In this document: piece by piece, positions 44,401 through 54,806 of the stretch
Layout of the letters: each line of letters opens with the position of its first letter
Numbering within the stretch: position 1 is the stretch's first letter
Assembly (NCBI GenBank): GCA_963422465.1
Contig: OY730171.1
Location: 5,042,202 to 5,106,201 of the forward strand
Direction of reading: 5' to 3'
Source: Lichina pygmaea
Taxonomy: Eukaryota > Ascomycota > Lichinomycetes > Lichinales > Lichinaceae
Length of the DNA: 64,000 bases
The notes under the pieces: generated by a model
What the model was told of the DNA's origin: nothing
Databases searched by the model: none
The model's input: only the letters and a program-made list of their open reading frames with translations
Translations under genes and position numbers: made by a program

Positions 44401-46385
44401 GTTTTTCCAACCACAGAAGTCCCAATATAACTTTGTGTGGTATCTGGACCAAGTTGAATTCCTCTGTTCCGATCATCATGCCATAGACACTCAGTCTCAG
44501 GCTCTTGGTCTCCTTTGTCACTTGTCCCTTGTCTTTGGAGAGTGGTGTTCCATCCACCACTGTCAACTGGTAGAGGTCTCTCTTGCCTTGGACTGGAACC
44601 TTGTTTCTTCTGGCAAAGCTTTCTGACATGAAGTTGCCAGTCACACCAGAGTTGATCATGGCCTTAGCCAACCACCCATTGACTCTGATCTTGATGTGAA
44701 AGTGCGGGCTGCAGGCTGTTGTGTCAAGGCTCAGCTTGACTCCTTCCTCCCGGGGTGTTGTCTTGCCTGCTCTTCCAACCCCGGTTTTGAAGAGCGCTGC
44801 TAGTTTTTTGAGCTGCCTAGACCCTGGGCCTGACGCTCTACCGTGTGTTGTTTGCATCGTGTGGTGAGGCATTGTTCCCACAGATCTTGGTTGCAATTGT
44901 CTTGTTCAGGGTTGACCCTTTGGGTGTGCATATTCCATCACACTTCCACCTTGGACCCTGGGAACCACATCTTCTTTCTCTTCTCTAGAAGGTGTTCCTT
45001 GCAGTGGTCGTCTTCGCACACCTTCCAATAAGGTTGTCTGCAAGCTGCTGTTGTAGCCTGGTGTAGGTCCACTTGTGTGGCAGTGTCTCTGACCTGTGTG
45101 ATGCTGAGGGTATCATCAACCCATCGTGACACTTGCGTCTCCCCTATTTCTGATAGGGTTGTGTCCTGTTGTTGAAGGACAGGTTTGTCGGAGACTGGTG
45201 GTGGCTGGGCTTCCTCGTCGTCAACCTGTTCCTCTATATAGCTGGTTGTGTCAAACTTGGAGATCAGGTCTTCCTCCCAGTGGATTCCATCAATCTTCCT
45301 TTGGACCTTGTTGAGACAATCCAAGGTTTCCTGAAGCATGTTCTTGAGTTTTTCAGCGTGTTGTCAGAGGTTGTCCTCCTCTCTGAGGAGTACTGCCTCA
45401 GGGTGATTGTGGGGCAGTGTGCCTTGGGGGGCTCTCTGGGGCTCCTCTGTCTCCCAGCCTTTCCAGGCACTTGTGGTGTTCAGCTGCTTCCCTTTGCCCT
45501 TCTTGTTCTTCTTCTTGCTTCTGCAGTCCACTGCGAGGTGGCCTACTTTCTGACAGTTGTAACACTTCTGTGTTTCCTTCTTTCGTGGTTCCACCACATT
45601 GATCTCCATGGGTACCAAGCTGTAGTTATCTTTGGTGGGTGTTGGCTTTTTCTTCACCCATGGTTTCATCTGCTTGCCTTACTTCTCAAGCTCTCTCTCA
45701 AACTGTCAGTCATTGATGTGAGCTGCAGTCTTGATCATTTCGTAGAGCTCGGTTGGTCAGTCTCCTCGCGTGATGTCATCCTTGACTTGTTCCTTGAGGT
45801 CTTGGTAGAATAGTGCTGTTAGTGCACTGTCCCCCCACTGGGTTCTTACTGCTAGTTGTTGGAACTTCGCCGTGAATTCCAATGCTGATCCAGTTTGCTG
45901 CAGTGCTTGGAGCTTTCGTTCCGCATCTTTTTTCTTGTCAAGAATCCCAAACATCTTTCTCATGGCTGTCTTAAAGGTTTTCAGACTTCCCATGACCTGT
46001 CAGGTATTGTCTTCTTGCTTCTTGGGGTCTGCCTGATTGTCTAGGTAATCCCTTAAGTAGATGTTGAACCAAGTGAAGGCTGGTCCTTCCAGGTAGGAGG
46101 CTGCAAATAGCACCTTCTCCTGGTCTGTCAGGAACTGGGCTGTGTTGAACCCATAGTAGAGCTCCAGTTGTGAGAAGAACAACTCCAGTCCTCCCCTGGA
46201 TCCATCATACCTTTTCAGAGCACCTACCTTCAAGGGCTTCAGGGGTAGGTTAACAATAGGTGCCGCCTGGACAGCCTGGACCTGAGCCACCTGAGCAGCC
46301 TGGGCTTGGGCTGCCTGAGAAGGGGTAGGGCTTCGTGGATCCACCATCGTATCAAGTCAGTGTCCTATGTGTTAGAGGCTGAAAC

Positions 46386-46844
46386 TGTTAAAGGCTGGGC
46401 TGGGTTCACACAGAAACCAGTGTGGTCTATTGCTTCACAGGGCGGATTCTAGACAGGGACTCAGTAGAGGAATAGACAGGTGGGGTAACTCTCCTGTGCT
46501 ATTGTCTCAGTACGATGTGTGCATTGGTGTTCAGCCTGGAGAGCTAATCCCTCTGGGCCCTTTGGGGGGTCTTTATACAGATGCCCCAAGGGGGGGGGTC
46601 TCCTCGAGGGGTATCATCCTTTTGCGTGGACAAGCTCCTCGCTTAGCTCCTGCTTGTCCACCAGACAAGCTCCTTGCTTAGCTCCTGCTCGTCCACCAGA
46701 CAAGCTCCTTGCTTAGCTCCTGCTCGTCCACCGGACAGGCTCCTCGCTTAGCTCTTGCTCGTCCACCGGATCGGTCGGATGTTGTTCTGTATGACTAACA
46801 CTCCTCCCTCGCTTACCTGGGCTGTTCCGGCCTAGGCCTTAACA
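46386..46844 (-). repeat. Right (5') LTR of Gypsy G2
   Basis: 459 bp, with four ~35-bp units near 46627-46766. Substitutions against the left LTR are mostly transitions, several at CpG (for example TTCGCAG against TTCACAG). Confidence 0.9.
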
Positions 46845-46999
46845 CAGACACTACAAGATTTTCTTTTGCTATACTTTCTGGTCACCCCTATATCTTCAGT
46901 TTTTATTTCTTTAAAGGTTCTCTGAAGAAGTTCACTATTAGCTGGAAGATCTGCATGGCTGTAAAGCTACAATCAGTGTAGGAATCAAATAAAAAAAAA
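46845..46999 (+). mobile_element. LINE B, third part (3' end)
   Basis: The 3' UTR end of the type I LINE (CTGGAAGATCTGCATGGCTG) and the A-rich tail (AATCAAATAAAAAAAAAT). It completes LINE B after Gypsy G2. Confidence 0.8.
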
Positions 47000-47000
47000 T

Positions 47001-47387
47001 CATGGACTGCAAGACATGGAATAGTTTTCTCTTCTAAGAAATATAAAACACTTTATTTTTCCAGAAGAAGATCAGACAATCTTCAGCTGAAGCTCAGACT
47101 GGGGAATGTGATTCTAAGACTAAAAGAAGAAATGTGAGTATTAGGAGTGTACCTGGATGCAAAACTCCACTGGTATAAGCACCAGAGAATTATTCTTCAA
47201 AAAGCTCAGAAAACACTTTCCTTTCTCTCCAAAACTTCTTATTCTACTTGGAGTTTCCCAGTCCTCACATCACATCTTGTGTATACTGCAATACTCAGAT
47301 CCTTACTGAGTTATACAGTACAGATTTGGTTCAATCCTCTAAGAAAATCTTCTAATATTTTCTTTTTTATTATATTCCAGAACAAAT
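47001..47387 (+). mobile_element. LINE H (type I), 5'-truncated fragment
   Basis: It matches LINE B from about 23986 onward (GACTGCAAGACATGGAATAG). It includes the in-frame TGA at 47135-47137, also seen in B and D, then VYLDAKLHW. It is interrupted at 47387 by LINE E, resumes for about a dozen bases at 47756, and stops at LINE F. Confidence 0.75.
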
Positions 47388-47743
47388 TTTTTATTTTTTA
47401 TTTTATTTTTTATTTGATTCTTACACTGGTAGTAGCTTTACAGCCATGCAGATCTTCTAGCTAATAGTGAACTCCTTCAGAAAACCTTTGAAGGGATAAA
47501 AACTGAAGGCAGGGTGTGACTAGGGAATGTAACAAAAGAAATCTTGAAGTTTCTGGTAAGAGAAGAGAATCTAGGTATTGGATTGGGAATAGTGGAGTTT
47601 GAAAGCTAGATTAAACTGGTTTAGTCTTTTCAAAGACATAAGCCAGTGAAAGAACTTCTGTAGTAGCTCTGGGTTTGAAATAATAGTGGTGAAGTCTTGG
47701 GGATTAAAAGAGACTTGTTGTCTTTGTCTTGAATAAAGAGAGC
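47388..47743 (-). mobile_element. LINE E (type I), short 5'-truncated copy
   Basis: A 356-bp 3' end of a type I LINE on the minus strand, flanked by the duplication TCCAGAACAAAT (47376-47387 and 47744-47755). It is nearly identical to the 3' end of LINE D (33451 onward), so the two are close in age. Confidence 0.88.
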
Positions 47744-47965
47744 TCCAGAACAAATATCTGAGACTTATTTTTTTTTATTCTTACACTGATTTAGCTGTAG
47801 AGCCATGCAGAACTTCTAGGTACATGTTTGTTTCTCCAGAAAACCTTTGGAGGAATAAAAACTGGAGCTTGGGAAAGACTAGGGAAAATCTTGTGGAATA
47901 TGCAGTAGCTAAGGAAATTTGTACATGTAGCTATTTGTTAAAACAAACAGTTGACTTGGTAGAGC

Positions 47966-50900
47966 TTAGAAAGAGAGTTGGTGGGCTAGGTTGAACTGGT
48001 CAAGTCTTTTCAAAGACATAAACCAGAAAAGAAGTTTAGGAAGTAGCTTGGAGGAGAATAAGATAGATGGGAAATCTTGTAGAGGGAATTGGACTTGTTG
48101 TCTTTGGTTTGAAAATTTGTTACAGAAAAAAGTGATGTGTTGGGCTGTTTCTTCTCCAAAACCACAGGTGCATAGAGGGGAGTTAAAGTCTGGAACATTT
48201 GCTCTGAAAAGAAAACTGGCCAGTCCTATTCTTGCTGACAGAATTTGAAGAAATAGACTAGACTCAGCTTTTCTCAAATCTTTAAAGATATTGAGGTTTT
48301 TCTTCTGTGGCCTTCTGGTGAACATGTCCCAAATAGCAGAACAATTTCCTCTGCTTACCTGCCATCTGGCTTCCCATTCTTTGTGGAAAACCTCCTGTAG
48401 ACTTTTCTTTGAGAAGTCTTGGTTAGTAGTTAGTTGTTCCAGCCAGACTGTTCTCCAGTTTAGAGAAATAGTTGTCAGAGACTTTGGTGTAGTTCTGAGA
48501 GAAGAAACATAGAGAGAAGTTTGACTGTGTAGTTTGTGGAGAAGTGTAGAAGGAGAGTTGGGTAGTGTGTTTGAATAGAAAGATAAAAGAAAACATGCTG
48601 TTCTCAGCTTGAAGTATAAGTCTAGAGAGGGTAGAAATAGTTCTGATTCAGGTAGGAAAATAGGAGTGGCTTTAAAGACACTTCCTATAGTTCTTAAACA
48701 TTTATTTTGGAAAGTAGATAATGAAATAATATTAGAGAGTTTCTTTTGGGGATTGAACCAGACTCCTACTGCATAACTAAGAAGAGATCTTAGTATAGCA
48801 GTGTAGACATGACATACTGTTAGGACTGGTAGTCCCCAAGTAGAGTAGGTTGTTCTGGATAAAGCTGAGAAATATTTGGAGACTTTCTGTAACATGATTT
48901 TTTGGTATTTTTTCCAGACAAGTTTTGAGTCAAAGTAAAGTCCCAAGATGTGCACTTCTTCTTTTGGTTGAAGTACCACTTCTCCAAGTCTTAGACTGAG
49001 CTGAAGATTGTCTTTTCTTCTTCTAGAAAAATGGAGAAGTTCATACTTTTCAGATGCAAACTTCATACCATGTTTTCTTGCCCAGTCCTGACATTTGGAA
49101 TGTGTAGACTTCAACTTGAGAAGGTTGCTTTTCAAGGAAGAGGAGAATGCAAGAAGATTAGTGTCATCTGCAAAACCAAGTGCTGAAACTTCTTTCTCGG
49201 GGGTGTGTACAGTATTGTGTAGTTCTGAGATATAAAAAAGAAATAGAATAGAAGAGAAAGGTGATCCTTGAGGGACTCCACAGTATATAGGGAACTGGGG
49301 GGATTCTGAGTTATCAAACACCAGAGAGGTAGTACATGAAGTAGTGAAGGAAAAGATCCAGAATACAAACCACTTAGGAATCTTTCTCTTAATCAGGATC
49401 TTTCTGAGAACTTCTGGCAAGACTCTGTCATAGGCTCCAGAGATGTCTAGAGAGAGAAGACTAGCAACCATTCCTTCTTTCCAGATCTTTTCTACCTGGG
49501 AGGTCAGAAGAAAAAGTGCTGATTCTGTTGATCTTCCTTTTCTGAATCCCATCTGGATTTCTGGCAAGAGATTTCCTTTCTCAGCTAGTTCACTTAGTCT
49601 TGCAGCTGCAATAGCTTCCATTAGCTTCCCAATTGTATTCAGGAGAGCTATAGGGCACCATGCTTTTGCTTGACAGTAGGATCCCTTGCCAGGTTTCCTT
49701 AGGCAGATTGTCTTGGCTGACTTGTACCTGTCTGGAAAGTATTCCAGTCTCCAGCAAGTCTCCAAAACCTTAGCAATTCTTTTGTTGAAAGAGTCTCCCA
49801 GTGCTCTTAGAAATCCATTTGGTAGAGTATCTTGGCCTGGTGCTGAGAGAGGTTTTTTCTTCTTTAGAACCTCCTGTACTTCTTCCTTGGAGACTTCTTG
49901 AGATAGTTGCTATTCCTGGGTTTCTTCTGGCAGGTCCTGTTCCTCTGGCTCTGGCTGTAGGGGAAGAGGGAAGAATTAAGTCCTGAAAGCTTCTGTTTTC
50001 TCTTCAAAAGACTTTGCCAGCTGTCCTTGTTGTCCTATAAGTTCTGGGACTATTGGTAGGTCAGGAACTTTGCCGGCTTTTTCTTTTCCCTATTTGGCAA
50101 TTCTCCAGTAGTCCTGGGTTTCTGCTAGCTGGTGGAGATGTGTTCTGAATGTCTTTCTTTTGGCTTGTCTGATCAGACTCTTTTTCTTTTTAGTTATCTC
50201 CTCTAGTCTGGTGGTTTCCTCTTGGCCTTGGAGTACTTTTCTTCTTACTTTTCTTTCCTCCTGGATTATTTCTTTGATTTCCTGGTTCCACCATGGTACT
50301 GTATACCTGGACTCTTTGCAAGGTTGGGTTGTCTTGTTTGCAATTTCTTGGAGAGTTTTGTCCAGTCTTTCCAGGTAATCATCCACTTCTTTCTTGCTAG
50401 TAAGAGATGGAATAGGTGGTAGGTTATCAGCTTCTTGTCTTGCTTGACTAGCATCCAGAGTTCTCCAGTTCTTTTTGTCTGTTCTGGTTTTTCTTGGAGT
50501 CTCCAGACTGAGAATTGTGTACACTGGTCTGTGGTCTGACCCTGTGTGGAATCTCATGTTAATTTGTGAGTAAATAAGAGAATTAAGTAAAGAACTTGAA
50601 ATAAAAGAAAGATCAATTGCTGATGAAGGTGGTTCTAGAAGAGTTCTTGCTCTTGTTGGTGTGTAGGGAGCTATTGCCAGCTCTAGTCCCTATTTGTCTG
50701 TTAGGTTCTTGAAGGATAAGGCCAGTTCTGAGTATAGCTGGCTTGACTTTGACCAACTTGGGTGGTGGAGATTTGAGTCTGTCAGGAGAATATGTTCACC
50801 CTCTTTTTGGATAGCTTGTTCCAGTAGGTCTAGAAGAGTCTGAGCTGACTCTCTATAGTTCCTTTGGCTTGTGGGTGTGAAATAGAGGTTGTGGATCCAG

Positions 50901-51205
50901 AATGACTTTGTTTGAACTCTTATCCCCAAGGAGACTAGATCTTTACTCCAGAAAATTAGACTTATAGATGACCGCAAAATTCTTCTGTTAACAAGAACAA
51001 GTGTTCTCCCTAGCTTCTGGCTTTGTAAAGGGTAGAAGGCTGAGAATGTTGTAGAGATGCTTGATTCTTGGTGGGGGTTTTTCCAGAGTTCTTGCAGAGT
51101 GATGATGTCCACTTCCTGTAGTCTAGAGTTTGCCAGTAGAAGTTCTTGGCATGTCTGGCTTTTCTGGACATTGTACTGGAGAAGGTTAAGTGTGGAGTAA
51201 CTCAT
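47966..51205 (-). pseudogene. ORF2 of LINE F (endonuclease and reverse transcriptase)
   Basis: One frame of 1,079 codons from ATG 51205 to 47966, with four in-frame stops (50692-50690, 50092-50090, 49978-49976, 49912-49910). Domains in order: AP-like endonuclease (LLQYNVQKSQTCQELLLA; SDHRPV near 50535), the WWNQEI linker, reverse transcriptase (RKGRSTESALFLLTSQVEK; CGVPQGSPFSSILFLFYIS; ALGFADDTNLLAF), and a C-terminal region with the knuckle C-x-C-x8-H-x4-C (CTCGFGEETAQHITFFC). Each stop differs by one C-to-T or G-to-A step from a Gln or Trp codon used in relatives (for example KWGKEKAG in LINE C), consistent with repeat-directed mutation. The last 599 codons (49765-47966) are uninterrupted. 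Confidence 0.82.
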
Positions 51206-52608
51206 TAATCTTCTTGGCTAGAGTCTTCCAAGATCTCAGTAGCTTTTTTTCTGGGTATGTTGATTTGGAACTCTGAGTTCTGTGCAAGTGGGAAAGTGGG
51301 GAGCTGAGTGTTCAGTCTTGAGCTTGAGTATGCTCTTAGTACTTCCCCTTGTTTTCTTTTCTTAGCTTCTTGTCTGTCTTGTAGACTTGGCTCTTTTTCT
51401 TGTGTTGAGGGAGTCTGAGGTAGAGCTAGTCTGGGAGCTGTTGTGTACCTCCCTGGTCTTGCTAGCCATACCTCTCTTGCTTTCTGGATTGCTTCCTGTT
51501 TTTTCTGGCAGGACTTTGACCAGGCTGGGTGGTTTCCCTTGCAGTTTGCACATTTTGGTGTTAGAGTTTCTGGAGAAGTCTGGCAGTCTCTTCTGGCATG
51601 CTTTCCTCCACAGGCTGTGCACTGGGCTTGGGCTTGGCAAGTGCATGCTTGGTGTCCAAACCTAGCACATTTGTAGCACTGGGTGACTGATGTTGCTAGC
51701 AGAGCTGGTTCTACTTCATGTAGAGTGTATCCTAGAACTACTCCTTTCTCAATTAGGAGGTTTGCTTGCTCTGGGGTGGCTAGATCCAGATGTAGAGATG
51801 TGACTGGCTTCTGGAGGAGTTTGGCTTTTCTGGACCAGTAGGTTCTTAGGATGTTGACCTTACTTTCCATCCCAGAGTTTTGGGAGAAGATTGTCTTTTT
51901 TGTTTCCTCCAGGTTTTCTGGCTTGAAGTCTTTTGTCTGCACCCCATGGACTAGCACTGGAAAGATTCTGGGTGATATCTTGGCCTCTGCTGTAAAGACA
52001 GCTGGGATCCAGTCCTTGTTTTCCTCTAGCTGAGTCTTGGCTTGAGGAGTTTCCAGAGAGATTATAATATCTCCTGAGGGTAGTTTTCTGGCTGTTCTTA
52101 TTTCTTTTTGGCAGGAGAGTGGTGTTTTCTTCTTGAGAGCTTCCATGAGCTGGGCTGGTGTTCTGTTTGCTAACTGGCCAGTCTGAGTTCCAGGTCTGAT
52201 AGTGATTTCACTGTGGATTCTGGTTGGAACAGGAATTTCCTGTCCTACTGTTTTCTGGGCTGCCTGGGCATATGTTGGCTTGGTGTTTTGTTTTTGGACT
52301 TGTTTCTCAATACTGTCCAGTCTCTCAAGTATCTTCTGGAGACTCTGGGAGTTAGGTGAGTGAGTAGAGACATCTTTGTCCAGAGCTTCTGCCACTTTGG
52401 ACAGAATACTATCCCATGCTTTTTTGATGTGTTGGGGAGCTTTTGTGTGGATAAGCTATTCTTCCACTAGCTGGGGAGGTGTCAGCCCCTTCTCTTCTTC
52501 TTTTTCTTGAGTCTGGGATTGGTCTGTCAGGGAGTTAGCCACTGGGGGTTGCTGGGAGCTTGGAGAAGGCTGGTTTTCTTTCTCTTTCTCTGGTTTTTTC
52601 TTTGACAT
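51205..52608 (-). pseudogene. ORF1 of LINE F (Gag-like, three zinc knuckles)
   Basis: From ATG 52608 (MSKKKPEKEKENQPSP) to TAA at 51207-51205 is 468 codons in one frame, with one in-frame TAG at codon 51 (52458-52456). The N-terminus is Lys/Glu/Gln-rich. A coiled-coil-like segment follows (SLQKILERLDSIEKQVQKQ). Three CCHC knuckles lie near the C-terminal third: CYKCARFGHQACTC, CTACGGKHARRDC and CANCKGNHPAWSKSC. Such ORF1 proteins bind LINE RNA. The stop codon TAA overlaps the ORF2 ATG by one base (TAATG). Confidence 0.8.
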
Positions 52609-53266
52609 TATGTGATTTTGGGTGTCTTCCAGCAGTTCTTTTTGGCTGGGATTGGTGAGGCTCTTTTGGAGGCTTCTTCCAGTTGTTCGCAAAGGGTCAC
52701 CTGGTTCCTAGCAGTAGTTGCACAATCCTGGGACCACTCCCCAAGACTGTACTTTCCTGGGCAGTCTTTTCCAACTAGACTCTAGGGAAATCTGGTTGTA
52801 TTAACTCAAGCTAGGGACCACACCCCCTGCCTGAGCTTTCCTAGAGTTTTTCAACTCTACCAGCACTAGAGGCAAGCTCTAAACTATTCCTCTTATCCTG
52901 GGAGCCCTGATCTCCTTGTTGGTGGGTGTTTCTCACTTTTAGGAGAGGTTTCGTGTTTTATCTCTGATAGACTGGGAGTGCTGGCTCAATCCTGAGTTTT
53001 AGTCTCAGGGCTGATTGTTCCAAGGTAGGTAGGGCTTTGCCCAGTTCTTCAGAATACCTCTGGTCCCTCTCACTCTTGTTGTGGCTGGGTGGTTGGTAGT
53101 TGAAGCAAGAAGACGTGAGTTCTGGGATCACAACTTTTGACCAATAGGCCTGATTCAGAAAAGTGATGGGTTTTCACTCTTGGGAAGTGGGTGGTTTCAG
53201 CAAGCTTCACGACTGGTTTCCAGGACTTATGACCAAATTCGCTGATTGTCAAAAGTGATGGTCCTT

Positions 53267-53977
53267 TGATGATGTGGTACTGGGAAGAGTTTTTACTTGT
53301 GGTCTGAATACCATACAAAGTTATATTGGGACTTCTGTGGTTGGAAAAACAAAACCCAAGGATTGACTGGAAAAGAAGGTAACTAGTCTTTCCAGATAAG
53401 ACACTGGTCAAGTCAGAACCAGGAGTGACAATCAAAGAAATCTCACTGACACAGTGGAAGAAACACCACCAGTGTGGGGAGGTCTGTGTGGCCTGGATGA
53501 AACCCTGAACACAACAACTTTGCACTATGCAAGACACTGTGGGCAAGACTCAGGCACCGCAGTTGCCAAGTGAGTATAAAGAATACCAGGAGATGTTTGA
53601 AGAAACAGTGATCATGATGCTACCAGAACATCAAGAGTGGGACTACAAGATTCTGCTGGAAGACAGAAAAAAACCCACACACAGCCCTATCTACGCTCTG
53701 TCAGCGAAAAAGCTTGAGGCCCTGAGAGACTACCTGGACAAGAACCTAGCGAAAGAGTTCATACAACCTTCAATATCACTGGCTGGATACCTGATATTGT
53801 TTGTGCCAAAGAAAGATAGCAAACTTCAACTGTGTGTTGATTATCAGCGGCTAAATACAATCACAGTGAAAAACTGTCACCCACTGCTAGTGATATCAGA
53901 AATCCAAGACTGGATCCAAGGAGCCAAATAGTTTACCAAGTTTGATATTCAAGGTGCTTTCAACCTGGTTAGGATGA
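53267..53977 (+). mobile_element. Gypsy G4, fragment of a G2-like element
   Basis: A plus-strand stretch matching the protease to reverse-transcriptase part of G2 (about 43.8-44.5 kb). It includes PSEYKEYQEMFEETV and LCVDYQRLNTITVKN. It starts abruptly at the 5' end of LINE F and is cut at 53977 by Gypsy G3. It is a broken fossil; the remainder may lie beyond the window. Confidence 0.8.
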
Positions 53978-54611
53978 TGTTGCGGTCTGTACCGTACTGT
54001 CCTATCCGAGTATAGGATTAGGGCGAGAGGTGGAAGGCGGGTTGGTTCTCGCAGGAGAGGAGTGTCAAGGAGTGTGAAGGGATTTGGTGGAACGTGGTGG
54101 TGGTGACACCTGATCAATGGCTTCGTACAAAAGGATTGTATTGAAGTAGATCTAGTTGTCTGGATCACAACATAAGTTGAAGATGATTGTTCCATAAGGG
54201 AACTATCGCCGGACTATATAGTGCTGGCCCATCAAGACAATCAAGATTGTCTTGACAGTCTCGATGTCAAGACAGGTGAGATTGTCTCAACAGTCCCACC
54301 ATGTTATGCACCCTGCGTCAAGATGGGTGAGATTGTCTCAACAGTCCCACCATGTTATGCACCCTGTGTCGAGACAGGTGAGATTGTCTCGACAGTCCCA
54401 CCATGTTATGCACCCTGCGTCGAGACTGGTGAGATTGTCTTGATGCTTCATGCATCCTGTGTCAAGACTGGTGAGATTGTCTTGATGCTTCATGCATCCT
54501 GCGTCAAGACTGGTGAGATTGTCTTGATGCTTCATGCATCCTGCGTCAAGACTCCTGTGTGTGTCTTGACAGTCATGTGACCCCTTGTTGGTTGGTCACT
54601 TGACTTCCATG
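53978..54611 (-). repeat. Left (3') LTR of G3, first part, with minisatellite
   Basis: The first ~270 bases match the G1 LTRs. The rest is a different minisatellite, with 51-bp units (GGTGAGATTGTCTC...CATGTTATGCACCC) starting at 54275, 54326, 54377 and 54428, followed by ~42-bp units. It is interrupted by Copia C1 at CCATG; the last part is 58101-58169. Confidence 0.85.
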
Positions 54612-54806
54612 TGTTGAAGTTGGGCGATCTGCAACGTCATACCACGTGACTTACAGAAGGGCGCTAACCCTAGATTGGGAGGAAGGAAGGTTTTCTCATT
54701 TTTCATTGTAGACGAATGTCTTAGTACATCCTATTGAATACAAGATCCTATTGTCTTCTAAGTGCCTTGTCATTCTGAAGTGTCACCGACACCGATTATC
54801 CCAACA
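54612..54806 (+). repeat. Left LTR of Copia C1
   Basis: 195 bp, TGTTGAAGTTGGGCGATC...ATTATCCCAACA. It differs from the right LTR at one position (CCTTGTC against CCTCGTC). Confidence 0.95.

Larger units (their letters stand above)
40391..46844 (-). mobile_element. Ty3/Gypsy G2 with both LTRs and target duplication
   Basis: A 6.45-kb element with the duplication CAGAC at 40386-40390 and 46845-46849. LTRs are 40391-40814 and 46386-46844 (TGTTAAAGG...CCTTAACA). A purine-rich tract on the minus strand adjoins the left LTR. Parts from right to left: gag (46347 to about 45.76 kb; PLKPLKVGALKRYDGS), zinc knuckle CYNCQKVGHLAVDC (about 45.55 kb), protease region (about 44.6 kb), reverse transcriptase (LCVDYQWLNMITVKN, about 43.9 kb; FVTAYINNVLVYTNG, about 43.6 kb), RNase H, and integrase (about 41.9-42.6 kb). 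An opposite-strand frame lies at 40900-41448. It is broken, with roughly eight breaks, and is of moderate age. Confidence 0.9.
47768..53266 (-). mobile_element. LINE F (type II Tad-like), near full length
   Basis: About 5.5 kb with a 5' UTR (53266 to about 52.6 kb, matching the 5' region of LINE B), ORF1, ORF2 and the type II 3' tail (TTCTGCATGGCTC, then AATAAAAAAAA at 47768). The left flank is LINE H and the right flank a Gypsy fragment; I found no matching target duplication. It is the best whole representative of the family in the window. Confidence 0.88.

Noticed and set aside
49910-52458. Possible reassignment of TAG/TAA to Gln in the repeats
   Set aside because: Stops also replace Trp codons (TGG), and the host genes here use the standard code; C-to-T/G-to-A decay explains them.
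54275-54560. CRISPR-like array of regular repeats
   Set aside because: The units are contiguous tandem repeats without unique spacers, inside a eukaryotic LTR.
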